A DNA stretch of 30,081 bases from an uncultured Oscillospiraceae bacterium (GTDB lineage: Bacteria; Bacillota; Clostridia; Oscillospirales; Oscillospiraceae), in the NCBI GenBank assembly GCA_910579965.1, contig CAJTWF010000034.1, positions 1 through 30,081 on the forward strand, given 5' to 3'. A model generated the notes under the pieces. It searched no databases. It was not told the origin of the DNA and saw only the letters and a program-made list of their open reading frames with translations. This document shows positions 7,312 through 14,633 of this stretch, piece after piece; position 1 is the first letter of the stretch, and each line of letters starts with the position of its first letter. The position numbers and the translations under genes were made by a program.

Positions 7312-8004
7312 ATGTATTACGCAATGTCAGATATCCACGGTTGCTTTGACAAGTACAAAGAGATGCTGTCGTTGATCGAGTTCACCCCAAGGGACACACT
7401 CTATGTGCTAGGGGATGTGATCGACCGGGGGCCGGATGGGATCAAAATCTTGCAGGACATGAACACTCGTCCCAACGTGTTCCCGCTTTTGGGGAACCAT
7501 GAGTTCACTGCCGCCATTTGCCTCCCCTGGCTCATGGACGAGGTCACCGACCAGAGCCTCGCCGCCCTGGATGAGACTCAGCTTGCCGCCCTCAGCGAGT
7601 GGATCACCAACGGCGGCGGGCCTACCCTCCGCGGCCTGAAGCAGCTGACCCAGGAGGGGCGGGAGGACATCCTGGAATATTTTCAGGAGATGGAGCTCTA
7701 CGCCGAGGTGAAAGCGGGCGGCAGGTCCTTTGTGCTGACCCATTCCGCGCTGGAAAATTTTGCGCCCGATAAGCCTCTGGATTCCTACGAGCTGCAAAAC
7801 TTTCTCTTTGGACGCCCGGAGCCGGACGCGGTGTATTACCCGGATAAGCTCCTGGTTTTCGGCCACACGCCCACCCGTATTTTAGGCGGCAAGGACAAGA
7901 TCCTCCGGCGGGAGACCTGGATCGACATTGACTGCGGCTGTGTGTTCAAGGGTGGACGGCTGGGCTGTCTGTGCCTGGACACCATGGAAGAATTTTATGT
8001 GTGA
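7312..8004 (+). CDS. PPP-family (PP1/PP2A-like) metallophosphatase
   Basis: A 230-residue calcineurin-like phosphoesterase of the bacterial PPP serine/threonine phosphatase group. The dinuclear metal site is complete: DIHG (7-10), GDVIDRG (34-40), GNHE (61-64), then LTHSAL and FGHTPT supplying the last histidines. The core has normal length, with no extra domain and no signal peptide, so it acts in the cytoplasm on phosphoproteins or Ap4A-like nucleotides; the sequence does not decide which. It lies 28 bases after the previous gene, with GGAGATGG as ribosome binding site, and overlaps the next gene by 8 bases. Together with the ADP-ribosylglycohydrolase it gives the operon two enzymes that remove protein or nucleotide modifications. 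Confidence 0.92.
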   Translation: MYYAMSDIHGCFDKYKEMLSLIEFTPRDTLYVLGDVIDRGPDGIKILQDMNTRPNVFPLLGNHEFTAAICLPWLMDEVTDQSLAALDETQLAALSEWITNGGGPTLRGLKQLTQEGREDILEYFQEMELYAEVKAGGRSFVLTHSALENFAPDKPLDSYELQNFLFGRPEPDAVYYPDKLLVFGHTPTRILGGKDKILRRETWIDIDCGCVFKGGRLGCLCLDTMEEFYV

Positions 8005-8950
8005 GCAGCTCGATTCTATTCTGAGGGAGATTTTTCCCTCAGCTGAAATGGCCTCTTATCTGGCAGAGTGCGCGCTGACAAGGACGAAACTGCGGGACGC
8101 GGTCGCGTATGCGGCCATTCCGCTGGAACAAAAGCGGGACATCTTTTTGCAGCTGTCCTCCGGGAAAAATACCGCCTATTTCCGCCGTCAGTCAGCCAGT
8201 ATAGAGGCGGCCATTCGGGAGATGCAGCCTAAGCCCGGGGAATTCTTTGTCCTGAAACATTTTTGCCATGACGAGGATGAACCATTTTTCAGGGAGAAGA
8301 CATTGGAGCCGTATCTCGCATGGGAGCACATCTGGGAACGTATCCGGGAATATCTTGGGTACCTGGAGGACGATGAGAAAGAGCTGACCTGGTTCGAGGT
8401 CGAGAAGTGGTCGCCGGATGGGACTGGAAGATTGAAAAATGATTACGATTACACGATTTTTGGCAGAGAGGTCTGCTATTTCTCGCACAATATTCACTCT
8501 TCCCGGGATTGGCTTGAATTTTCAACGAATTGCGATCTGAACCTGCCTGTTCCCTTTCATGCAGGGGATCTCGTGACCATAGACTGCCGTCCATCTGAGC
8601 CGGTGAGCCGCGCTGTCATATTGGAGGTGGGAGATAATTGGGATTGCTGTTGCCTTCAGGCTCTGTACCGCAATGATGATGGCACCTGGAGCACCGGGGC
8701 GGTCAAGCATGGCCGCGTTTTCCCGGTCCACCACTCGCCGAATATTTCCCCGCTCTACCGCCTGGCCTCCTTTCGCGGGCAGCTCTCGGAAGAAGAGCGG
8801 CTGCTGGAACAGGTCAGCCGGTATGTGAACGGAGACGAAGAACGGGGGAGCGGCCTGTGGTATCACATCTACGAGCTCTGTGAGGACAGAAGGAACCGGA
8901 CGGTGACAGAGGATGAAATCCTGTCTTATATTACGGATGAGGGAGTGTGA
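7997..8950 (+). CDS. Uncharacterised operon protein
   Basis: A 317-residue soluble protein that I do not recognise. The ATG at 7997 lies inside the end of the phosphatase gene (8-base overlap, GGAAG upstream); the frame is open further back, but that part is antisense to good phosphatase sequence. Features: an N-terminal helical half (residues 1-70), a middle rich in acidic and aromatic residues (DEDEPFF, YLGYLEDDEKELTWFEVEKW), then a beta-rich stretch (PVPFHAGDLVTIDCRP, AVILEVGDNWDCCCLQALY) that could be a small barrel. No catalytic motif stands out. Position between phosphatase and ADP-ribosylglycohydrolase suggests a shared task. Confidence 0.65.
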   Translation: MCEQLDSILREIFPSAEMASYLAECALTRTKLRDAVAYAAIPLEQKRDIFLQLSSGKNTAYFRRQSASIEAAIREMQPKPGEFFVLKHFCHDEDEPFFREKTLEPYLAWEHIWERIREYLGYLEDDEKELTWFEVEKWSPDGTGRLKNDYDYTIFGREVCYFSHNIHSSRDWLEFSTNCDLNLPVPFHAGDLVTIDCRPSEPVSRAVILEVGDNWDCCCLQALYRNDDGTWSTGAVKHGRVFPVHHSPNISPLYRLASFRGQLSEEERLLEQVSRYVNGDEERGSGLWYHIYELCEDRRNRTVTEDEILSYITDEGV

Positions 8951-8954
8951 ATAC

Positions 8955-9911
8955 ATGACATTTGAACATACCGTAAAGAGCGCCATACTTGGCCTTGTGG
9001 TGGGCGACGCCCTGGGTGTGCCGGTGGAGTTTCAGTCCCGGGAGGAGCTGGAACAGGACCCCGTGACGGGGATGCGGGCCTACGGGACTCACCATCAGCC
9101 TGCCGGGACCTGGTCGGATGATTCCTCCATGGCGCTGTGCCTGCTGGAGAGCCTGACCCATAGCGTCAGCTATGACGACATGATGGCTCGGTTCCTCCGC
9201 TGGGCAGAGGAAGGATACATGACCGCCCACGGCGATGTTTTCGATATGGGCATCGCTACCCGGCAGGCACTGACCAAATACGCTAAAGGCACTCCCCCGT
9301 TGAAATGCGGTGGCACTGGGACCTATGACAACGGCAACGGTTCCCTCATGCGCATTCTGCCGTTGGCCCTCTATCTGCACCGCACCATGGGGCCGGAATT
9401 TCCCAGGAAACCGGAGGCTTTTCAAATCATCCACAACGCCTCCGCCCTGACACATGCCCATCCAATCAGCCTGATCGCCTGTGACATCTACTGCTCCATA
9501 GCGAACGAACTGCTCTGCGGCAGGAGCAGTCCGGCGGACATCCAGCATGGCATCACAGCAGCCAAGGAGATGTGCGCCTCCCTGACGGATACCGCTCCCT
9601 ATCTGGACACCTTCAAGCGGGTGGATGTGGACGTGCTCCGGTCCCTTCCAAAATCAGAGATCCGCGGCAGCGGCTATGTGGTACATACCCTGGAGGCCAC
9701 GCTGTGGTGCCTGCTCCATACAGACAGTTACCGGGCCTGTGTGCTGGAAGCTGTCAACCTGGGGGAGGATACCGATACGGTAGGCGCTGTAGCCGGCGGG
9801 CTGGCCGGAATACAATACGGCATGGCGGATATCCCGGAAGAATGGCTTGCTGTCCTTGCAAAACGGTCCGAGATCGAAGCACTTTGCCAAGCTTTTGCCC
9901 AAAGTCAATAA
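8955..9911 (+). CDS. ADP-ribosylglycohydrolase (DraG/ARH family)
   Basis: A 318-residue enzyme that removes ADP-ribose from proteins, nucleic acids or small molecules. The family signature is complete: GDALGVPVEF (17-26), the first metal block GTWSDDSSMA (51-60), DNGNGSLMRI, and the C-terminal metal block GEDTDTVGAVAGGLAG. Both Mg ions should therefore be bound and the enzyme active. The ATG at 8955 follows GAGGGAG and lies 4 bases after the preceding stop; an in-frame ATG at 8913 lies inside that gene and is unlikely. It is the last gene of the operon, closed by a strong terminator. On the other side of that terminator lies a convergent DUF3990 gene, an ADP-ribosyltransferase-like family, so the two may be functionally opposed. 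Confidence 0.93.
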   Translation: MTFEHTVKSAILGLVVGDALGVPVEFQSREELEQDPVTGMRAYGTHHQPAGTWSDDSSMALCLLESLTHSVSYDDMMARFLRWAEEGYMTAHGDVFDMGIATRQALTKYAKGTPPLKCGGTGTYDNGNGSLMRILPLALYLHRTMGPEFPRKPEAFQIIHNASALTHAHPISLIACDIYCSIANELLCGRSSPADIQHGITAAKEMCASLTDTAPYLDTFKRVDVDVLRSLPKSEIRGSGYVVHTLEATLWCLLHTDSYRACVLEAVNLGEDTDTVGAVAGGLAGIQYGMADIPEEWLAVLAKRSEIEALCQAFAQSQ

Positions 9912-9942
9912 AAAGATGCACCGCAGGCGCGGTGCATCTTTT
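9911..9942. terminator. Strong bidirectional terminator
   Basis: A perfect 14-bp stem (9911-9924 with 9929-9942; AAAAGATGCACCGC and its complement) with a 4-base loop. Its outer pairs are A-T runs, so it works on both strands. It ends the nine-gene operon and the converging DUF3990/DUF3791-like operon. Confidence 0.9.
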
Positions 9943-9962
9943 CTGTTTCCCAATTCCTGAAT

Positions 9963-10406
9963 TCAAGCGCAGACTTTTCCTTCCCGATAGCACTCGCAGA
10001 TATAATCCCGCGACTGGTAATAAAAGTCTGTGTTATAGTTGGAAATGGCGTCACTGATCCATGAAGCATAGACCTCCATCAATCGGGCCACGATATGCGC
10101 TTCATCATCACCGGAAATGTCCTCGATCAACCGCTCATAGACCTCGCCGATGGTCCAGTAGTCCGGCACCTCATAGCGGCAGAATGCCACGTTGTCAAAG
10201 GTTCCCTCCGGTATATTCAGATTTGTGATAAAGTCATCCGCTGTCTTTGCAATCGGTTCACAGTGGAACACGTCCGCATAGCGGTAAATTTGCCTGATGG
10301 TTTTCTCCCCGAGAATTTGGACCAGTTCCGAACGCTTCATTTTCCGTTCCCGCCCGATAAATTCAATCAGGCTGCAAGCATAAAACAATGCGCTGTTATT
10401 CTTCAT
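9963..10406 (-). CDS. DUF3791-like partner of the DUF3990 protein
   Basis: A 147-residue protein. The N-terminal part (FYACSLIEFIGRERKMKRSE, then ADVFHCEPIAKTADDFI) has the spacing of DUF3791, a small family usually encoded next to DUF3990, but here it is followed by about 80 extra residues, acidic and aromatic. I place the start at ATG 10406, which overlaps the DUF3990 gene by 11 bases; a GTG at 10418 is possible but sits directly on the AAGGGA ribosome binding site. Partnership with DUF3990 suggests an antitoxin or a substrate adaptor; this is inference from gene order, not shown by motifs. Confidence 0.6.
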   Translation of the reverse strand: MKNNSALFYACSLIEFIGRERKMKRSELVQILGEKTIRQIYRYADVFHCEPIAKTADDFITNLNIPEGTFDNVAFCRYEVPDYWTIGEVYERLIEDISGDDEAHIVARLMEVYASWISDAISNYNTDFYYQSRDYICECYREGKVCA

Positions 10407-10860
10407 TCCGGACTTCACTTCCCTTCATAAACGACAGCGTGGTCAAGGCTCTGGCTGTATGGAAACTGATCTGATGAGTAGGCTTTTTGAACTTTGCAAG
10501 CTCCCAGAAAGCTTCCCGGCTGATTTTTCCATCTACAAAGTTCTGAACGTAGTTGAATATCGTATCATTCGCCATTGGGCCTTCCACAATATCGTATTCG
10601 TGTGAATGTCCCAATCGGCAGGATACGATGAAGTCCAGCCATTCCTCTGACATCTCCGGGAACCGCTTCACTTTCAAACAATCATCAGGTGTATATAGAT
10701 ACTCGCTTAAATACCCCACACCATCAAACCGAACAGCCCACCGAATAGCCTGCTCCGGGAATAGTGTGCAATAAAAGCCAAAGTAAAAATCCTTGTTGTA
10801 TTTCTGAATACGGATCTCAGGCGATTCAACGATCATTTTGCTTCCATGATATAGAATCAT
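10396..10860 (-). CDS. DUF3990 family, ADP-ribosyltransferase-like toxin candidate
   Basis: A 154-residue protein that begins with LYHGS, continues with NKDFYFGFYCTLFPEQAIRWAVR, and has EEWLDFIVSCR and YDIVEGPMANDTIF further on. These are the landmarks of DUF3990, a family thought to share the ADP-ribosyltransferase fold; the early Y-H-G would be the NAD-binding histidine. The C-terminal FHTARALTTLSF block is also typical. Length is normal. It is co-transcribed with the DUF3791-like gene (overlapping). An ADP-ribosylglycohydrolase lies just beyond their shared terminator. Transferase activity is inferred from the family, not demonstrated. Confidence 0.8.
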   Translation of the reverse strand: MILYHGSKMIVESPEIRIQKYNKDFYFGFYCTLFPEQAIRWAVRFDGVGYLSEYLYTPDDCLKVKRFPEMSEEWLDFIVSCRLGHSHEYDIVEGPMANDTIFNYVQNFVDGKISREAFWELAKFKKPTHQISFHTARALTTLSFMKGSEVRNEE

Positions 10861-10891
10861 TCCCTGTCCCCCTGTTTCATAATTTGTTTTG

Positions 10892-10920
10892 ATTTTACCA
10901 CAAATTCATGAACTTTTCAA
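10892..10920 (-). promoter_or_regulatory. Promoter of the DUF3990/DUF3791-like operon
   Basis: On the minus strand TTGAAA (10915-10920), 17-base spacer, TAAAAT (10892-10897), 31 bases before the DUF3990 start. The -35 box overlaps the stop codon of the XRE gene upstream, so the pair can be made alone or by read-through from that regulator. An ATTCATGAA near-palindrome lies in the spacer. Confidence 0.65.
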
Positions 10921-11459
10921 CAACCATCAGAAAACACTCTGCCAGGGCATCCAAGCCCTTGCGATGTGAACAGCTTCTCCCATGTCTGCCTGGTCATGCG
11001 CACGGAATCCGTCTCCCAGTCCCGGACAGTAGACGGCCAAACCCTAAGCCTGTCCGCAAATTCCCTTCGTGAAAGCCCTATACTCTCCCGAAGAGCCCGG
11101 ACCTGCCGTCCCTGTCCCTCATAGAGGAACCTGTTGTAATCATCCAAAAGATAGTCCAATGGGACCTCGAACAGCTCCGCTAGGGAGGACAGCTTGTCCA
11201 GTGGGTAGTAGTCCCTGGCCCCTGATGTCTCATAGCCAGCATATGTGCCTCTATGTAAGGTGACATAGGCGGCGACCTCCTGCTGCTCCAAGCCCCGCGC
11301 ATGGCGGTAATACCGCAGCTTGTCCGCTGTCGTTTTGAGGGCCTCCGGGTCTGTCTGAATCATGCGTTCCGTCTCAGTGTAGGTATGGGCCAAAAGGGGC
11401 CGGAAGCTGTGAATATAAAGCAGCGCAGTTTCAATACTGCTCCCGAGGCGGCGGCTCAT
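10917..11459 (-). CDS. XRE-type regulator with two HTH domains, next to the split sigK
   Basis: A 180-residue regulator. Residues about 45-95 form a first XRE helix-turn-helix (ADKLRYYRHARGLEQQEVA, followed by LHRGTYAGYE) and about 118-165 a second (RALRESIGLSRREFADRLRV, followed by STVRDWE). The N-terminal YIHSFRPLLAHTYTETERMI segment belongs to the same group of gut Firmicutes regulators, as far as I recall. I place the start at ATG 11459 because the truncated sigK frame stops exactly there in TGATG, so translation could be coupled; an in-frame ATG at 11540 has no ribosome binding site. It lies just inside the presumed element boundary, a common place for an element's control gene. Confidence 0.75.
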   Translation of the reverse strand: MSRRLGSSIETALLYIHSFRPLLAHTYTETERMIQTDPEALKTTADKLRYYRHARGLEQQEVAAYVTLHRGTYAGYETSGARDYYPLDKLSSLAELFEVPLDYLLDDYNRFLYEGQGRQVRALRESIGLSRREFADRLRVWPSTVRDWETDSVRMTRQTWEKLFTSQGLGCPGRVFSDGC

Positions 11460-11887
11460 CAGATAAAGGCCGGAAGCCAGCCGGAACAGGGGATGCCACC
11501 GTGAAGTTTCTTTTGGGAGCGGATTGCCAACGTGTGCCATTGTGTGAGGGTTGCATTTTCAATACATCTGGCCGCATAAGTCGCTAATTTGACATTTTTC
11601 TCTGGTTTATAACTGGATATTCCCTTGATTAAGCCAATAGTCCCGATGGAGATCAAATCATCCTGCTCCACGCTTTGTGTGTAATATTTCTTAATAATAT
11701 GCGCCACCAGCCGCATATTCCGTTCCACCAGCACGTTCCGCGCCTCCAAGTCCCCCTGGACGCACCGCTCCAGATAAACCTGCTCCTCTTCCGCGCTCAG
11801 CGGCTTGGGGAATGAGCTGGCATTCCCCGACAGATGCAGGGATAAAAACAGGCTGCTTCGCAGCAGCAGCAACGCAGTAGACAACAT
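11459..11887 (-). pseudogene. sigK: 5' part of sigK (pro-sigma-K), interrupted
   Basis: The first 111 residues are sporulation sigma-K: a hydrophobic pro-sequence (MLSTALLLLRSSLFLSLHLS), then FPKPLSAEEE, RNMRLVAHIIKKYY, the core-binding DDLISIGTIGLIKGI and KLATYAARCIEN. After Asn111 the homology stops, and 31 unrelated residues follow to a TGA at 11459. Regions 2.4 to 4, including the -35-recognising domain, are missing. The break is at the codons GAA AAT G, where sigma-K normally continues Glu-Asn-Glu and where, as I recall, the B. subtilis skin element is inserted (core AATGA). The start at 11887 is set by AGGAGG seven bases before; the ATG at 11893 sits on that site. The gene is either restored by excision during sporulation or permanently broken; the 3' part is not in the window. 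Confidence 0.85.
11554..11560 (-). other. Putative attachment junction of a sigK-interrupting element
   Basis: On the minus strand GAAAATG is the last sequence shared with intact sigK genes; DNA to the left (lower coordinates) is accessory. The AATG (11554-11557) corresponds to the first four bases of the AATGA core known for the B. subtilis skin element, as I recall it. The matching site beside the 3' part of sigK would lie outside the window. Confidence 0.6.
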
Positions 11888-11908
11888 GTGCATTCCTCCT
11901 TTTTTCTC

Positions 11909-11939
11909 ACAATATGTTCCGATGGACTGTCCCTATGCC
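11909..11939 (-). promoter_or_regulatory. Possible sigma-E-type promoter of sigK
   Basis: On the minus strand GGCATAGG (11932-11939) and CATATTGT (11909-11916) are 15 bases apart and resemble the sigma-E boxes GKCATATT and CATACAMT, each with about two mismatches. Position, 21 bases before the sigK start, fits. sigK is a known sigma-E target in B. subtilis. Confidence 0.4.
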
Positions 11940-11962
11940 CCTGGAAAACTGCGAACAATCGC

Positions 11963-11991
11963 TGGACATTTCCCCGCCATCGCGGTATACT
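11963..11991 (+). promoter_or_regulatory. Promoter of the MBL hydrolase / rsmA pair
   Basis: TGGACA (11963-11968), 17-base spacer, TATACT (11986-11991), 38 bases before the ATG at 12030. It is divergent from the sigK promoter, with about 25 bases between them. Confidence 0.65.
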
Positions 11992-12029
11992 GGGCATATA
12001 CCCAGAGAGCGCCCAAGGAGGACCACGCC

Positions 12030-12905
12030 ATGTACGAACTGATCCAGGCCGGTGAAAACACCTTTTATATCGACTGCCCCACCAAGCTGGGCGTCTTCCG
12101 CACCCCCCAGGGCGCCTATTTGATCGACAGCGGTAACAGCAAGGACGCTGGAAAACGGGCCCGGCAGATGCTGGACGCCAACGGCTGGCCCCTGCTGGGC
12201 ATACTCAATACCCATTCCCACGCGGACCACATCGGCGGAAACCGCTTTTTGCAGGACCGTACCGGCTGCAGGATCTTCGCCCATGGCATTGAGGGAGCCT
12301 TTACGGAGCACCCCATCCTGGAGCCCGCCCTCCTCTACGGCGGCTGCCCCTGCCGGGATCTGCGCCACAAGCTCCTCCTCGCCCAGGAAAGCCGCGTCTC
12401 CCCCTTCACTGACCCCGGCTTTCCCAGCCAGATAGAGGTCATCCCCCTGCCGGGACACTCCTTTGACATGGTGGGCTTCCGCACGCCGGACAACGTTGTG
12501 TTCCTTGCCGACTGCGTCGCCAGCCAGGCCACGCTGAGCAAGTACGCCGTCTCCTTTCTCTACGATGTGGACGCATATCTGAACACGCTGGATCAGGTGG
12601 AGGCCATGGAGACCGCCCTGTTCGTCCCCTCCCACGCGGAGGCCGCCGGGGATATCCGGGAGCTGGTCCGTTATAACCGGGCCAAGGTTCACGAGGTGGC
12701 CGCCCGGCTGCTGGAGATCTGCCGGGAGCCCCTGCCTTTTGAACAGATCCTGTCCCGGCTCTTCCAGTTCTGCGGCCTGACCATGAGCTTTGAGCAGTAC
12801 GCTCTGGTGGGCAGCACGGTCCGCTCCTATCTGGTCTGGCTGCGGGACAGCGGCCGGATGGAGGTGGGCATCCGGGAGAACCTGCTGCTGTGGCGGAGCG
12901 TCTGA
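12030..12905 (+). CDS. MBL-fold metallo-hydrolase (glyoxalase II-like)
   Basis: A 291-residue metallo-beta-lactamase-fold protein. The metal motif is THSHADHIGG (about 70-79), with the next histidine at LPGHSFDMVGF, the bridging aspartate in VVFLADCVAS and a last histidine in VPSHAE. The C-terminal 90 residues are helical (winged-helix-like), as in MBL hydrolases with an added LACTB2-type domain. It is probably a cytoplasmic hydrolase of thioesters or similar compounds; the substrate cannot be read. The start at 12030 follows AAGGAGG. rsmA begins 56 bases after its stop, likely in the same transcript. GC content jumps here relative to the accessory block on the left, marking the return to core chromosome. 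Confidence 0.85.
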   Translation: MYELIQAGENTFYIDCPTKLGVFRTPQGAYLIDSGNSKDAGKRARQMLDANGWPLLGILNTHSHADHIGGNRFLQDRTGCRIFAHGIEGAFTEHPILEPALLYGGCPCRDLRHKLLLAQESRVSPFTDPGFPSQIEVIPLPGHSFDMVGFRTPDNVVFLADCVASQATLSKYAVSFLYDVDAYLNTLDQVEAMETALFVPSHAEAAGDIRELVRYNRAKVHEVAARLLEICREPLPFEQILSRLFQFCGLTMSFEQYALVGSTVRSYLVWLRDSGRMEVGIRENLLLWRSV

Positions 12906-12961
12906 CCTGCCGTTTCCCCGTATTCCATACCAACATGCCCCCGCGCAAAGGAGGACACATG

Positions 12962-13834
12962 ATGAATCTCTGCGATATCCGGGAGATCCGGGCCCTTCTC
13001 TCCCGTCACGGCTTTCGCTTCTCCAAGTCCATGGGCCAGAACTTCCTTGTTGCCGGCTGGGTTCCCCGGGAGATCGCCGCCGCCAGCGGCGCGGACGGGG
13101 CCCACGGCGTGCTGGAGATCGGGCCGGGCATTGGGTGCCTGACCCGGGAGCTGTGCGCTCTGGCCGGTCAGGTGGTGTCCGTGGAGCTAGACAAAGCCCT
13201 GCTGCCGGTGCTGGCGGAGACCATGGCCGGTGCGGACCGCTTCACCCTGATCCCCGGCGACATTCTCAAGCTGGACGTCCCCGCCCTGGTGGACCAGCAT
13301 TTTCAGGGGCTGACCCCCCTGGTCTGCGCCAACCTGCCCTACAACATCACCACCCCCGTCCTCCGCGTCCTGGCGTCCTGCGGCCGGTTTGAGGCCATGA
13401 CCGTCATGATTCAGCGGGAGGTGGCCCTGCGTCTGGCCGCCCGTCCCGGCACCGGGGATTACGGCGCGTTCACCGTCTTCATGCAGTATTACTCCCAGCC
13501 GGAAATCCTCTTTGACGTTCCCCCGGACTGCTTCCTCCCCGCCCCCAAGGTCACCTCCGCCGTGGTGCGGTGCCGGATGCGGCAGACCCCGGCGGTGTCG
13601 CCTGCCTGCGGCCAGGACTTCTTCTTCCGGACGGTCCGGGCCGCCTTTGCCCAGCGGCGAAAGACCCTGGCCAACAGCCTGGCCTCCGTCTTTGGACTGG
13701 GCAGGGAGCGGATCGCCGGCGCCATCTCCGCCTGCGGCCTGTCCCCGACTGTGCGGGGGGAGGTCCTGGGGCTGGAGGAGCTGGCCAATCTGGCGGACCG
13801 CCTGTGGGAGATGACCGGCGAGCAAAATCCATAA
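12962..13834 (+). CDS. rsmA: 16S rRNA dimethyladenosine transferase
   Basis: RsmA/KsgA methylates two adjacent adenosines near the 3' end of 16S rRNA (A1518 and A1519 in E. coli numbering) with S-adenosylmethionine, late in 30S assembly. The 290-residue protein has the family landmarks: FSKSMGQNFL near the start, the SAM-binding LEIGPGIGCLT, the acidic VSVELDKAL, GDIL and the catalytic NLPYNITTPVL. FLPAPKVTSAVV and a helical C-terminal domain follow. Length is normal. The ATG at 12962 has AGGAGG seven bases before; the ATG one codon earlier (12959) is the alternative. It is closed by a good terminator. Confidence 0.95.
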   Translation: MNLCDIREIRALLSRHGFRFSKSMGQNFLVAGWVPREIAAASGADGAHGVLEIGPGIGCLTRELCALAGQVVSVELDKALLPVLAETMAGADRFTLIPGDILKLDVPALVDQHFQGLTPLVCANLPYNITTPVLRVLASCGRFEAMTVMIQREVALRLAARPGTGDYGAFTVFMQYYSQPEILFDVPPDCFLPAPKVTSAVVRCRMRQTPAVSPACGQDFFFRTVRAAFAQRRKTLANSLASVFGLGRERIAGAISACGLSPTVRGEVLGLEELANLADRLWEMTGEQNP

Positions 13835-13846
13835 GCGCGCAAAAAC

Positions 13847-13880
13847 GCGGATGATCCGAGAAAATCCTCGGATCATCCGC
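13847..13880. terminator. Terminator between rsmA and the converging gene
   Basis: A perfect 14-bp stem (13847-13860 with 13867-13880; GCGGATGATCCGAG and its complement), 6-base loop, followed on the plus strand by TCCCTTTTCT. It lies 12 bases past the rsmA stop and 16 bases past the stop of the minus-strand gene. Confidence 0.85.
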
Positions 13881-13896
13881 TCCCTTTTCTCACGCC

Positions 13897-14631
13897 TCAT
13901 CCCCCCAGCAGGCTCTCCAGGGGCAGGCCGCCCGTGGCGTACAGCGCCGCCGCCAGCTGCTCAAGGTCACAGTTGACCTCCACCTGATCTCGAATCCCCT
14001 CCGGCAGCGCCAGGGGCAGGCGGCCCCGGCCCGCCTCTCCGCCGGGATAGAGGGTGTACAGAATCGGGTTGTTCCTGGCCAGATCCCCCCGCTGGGAGAA
14101 CATGACCAGCGCGTCCGCCCGGTCCAGCTGGTCCGGCGAGGGGTCCAGCACCAGGGAGATGCCGTACTCCCGCCGCAGACTGCGGGAGAAGGCCTCCCCG
14201 CCGCTGTTCACCCCCAGCAGCACGTACCGGTAGCCCAGGGCCAGCATTTTGGCGCACTCGGCCACCTCCCGGGCGCACCGCTCCCCCGTCACCGCCACCA
14301 CCGCCTGGGTGGGCTCCAGCCCCAGCTTCTCCAGGCTCCGTCTGGTCATGGGGGCCGCCAGGGCCCGCCGCAGGGGCAGGGTGTCCACCGGGCAGACCCC
14401 CTGCCGGATAAACAGCGCGGTATAGGGGAAGTCCACCGGAAACACTGCGGAGCGCACCCCCGCCTCCCGCAGCCGGCGGGCGCCCTGCCGGGCCCGGGAC
14501 AGGGCCAGCGGCCCCGTGGGATGGGCCGCCTGTCCCATGCGCAGCGTCACAAAGGCCCCGCCGGGGAGCTGACGCTCCCCCAGCTCCGGGCGCTTGGGCC
14601 CGTCGCCGTACAGAATATATCCCAACATCAT
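13897..14631 (-). CDS. Conserved-looking protein of unknown function
   Basis: A 244-residue soluble protein that I do not recognise. Codon use and GC match the core genes around it, so it is a real gene. The middle looks like an alpha/beta fold: AVVAVTGERCAREVAECAKM, YRYVLLGVNSGGEAF and ADALVMFSQRGD suggest parallel strands followed by helices, possibly a Rossmann-like or periplasmic-binding-like core, but no nucleotide motif is convincing. The ATG at 14631 is chosen because GGGAGG lies six bases upstream. That site is buried in a 17-bp hairpin, so translation may be controlled. It follows the M23 peptidase gene by 61 bases on the same strand. Confidence 0.7.
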   Translation of the reverse strand: MMLGYILYGDGPKRPELGERQLPGGAFVTLRMGQAAHPTGPLALSRARQGARRLREAGVRSAVFPVDFPYTALFIRQGVCPVDTLPLRRALAAPMTRRSLEKLGLEPTQAVVAVTGERCAREVAECAKMLALGYRYVLLGVNSGGEAFSRSLRREYGISLVLDPSPDQLDRADALVMFSQRGDLARNNPILYTLYPGGEAGRGRLPLALPEGIRDQVEVNCDLEQLAAALYATGGLPLESLLGG

Positions 14632-14633
14632 AA

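Noticed and set aside
11460..11540. Longer XRE regulator starting at ATG 11540
   Set aside because: No ribosome binding site is present, and this stretch overlaps the read-through end of the sigK frame; the TGATG start at 11459 fits better. It cannot be excluded.
1..11560. Integrase, transposase or recombinase gene inside the putative sigK element
   Set aside because: None was found on either strand; the element call rests on the sigK break and on the accessory content only.
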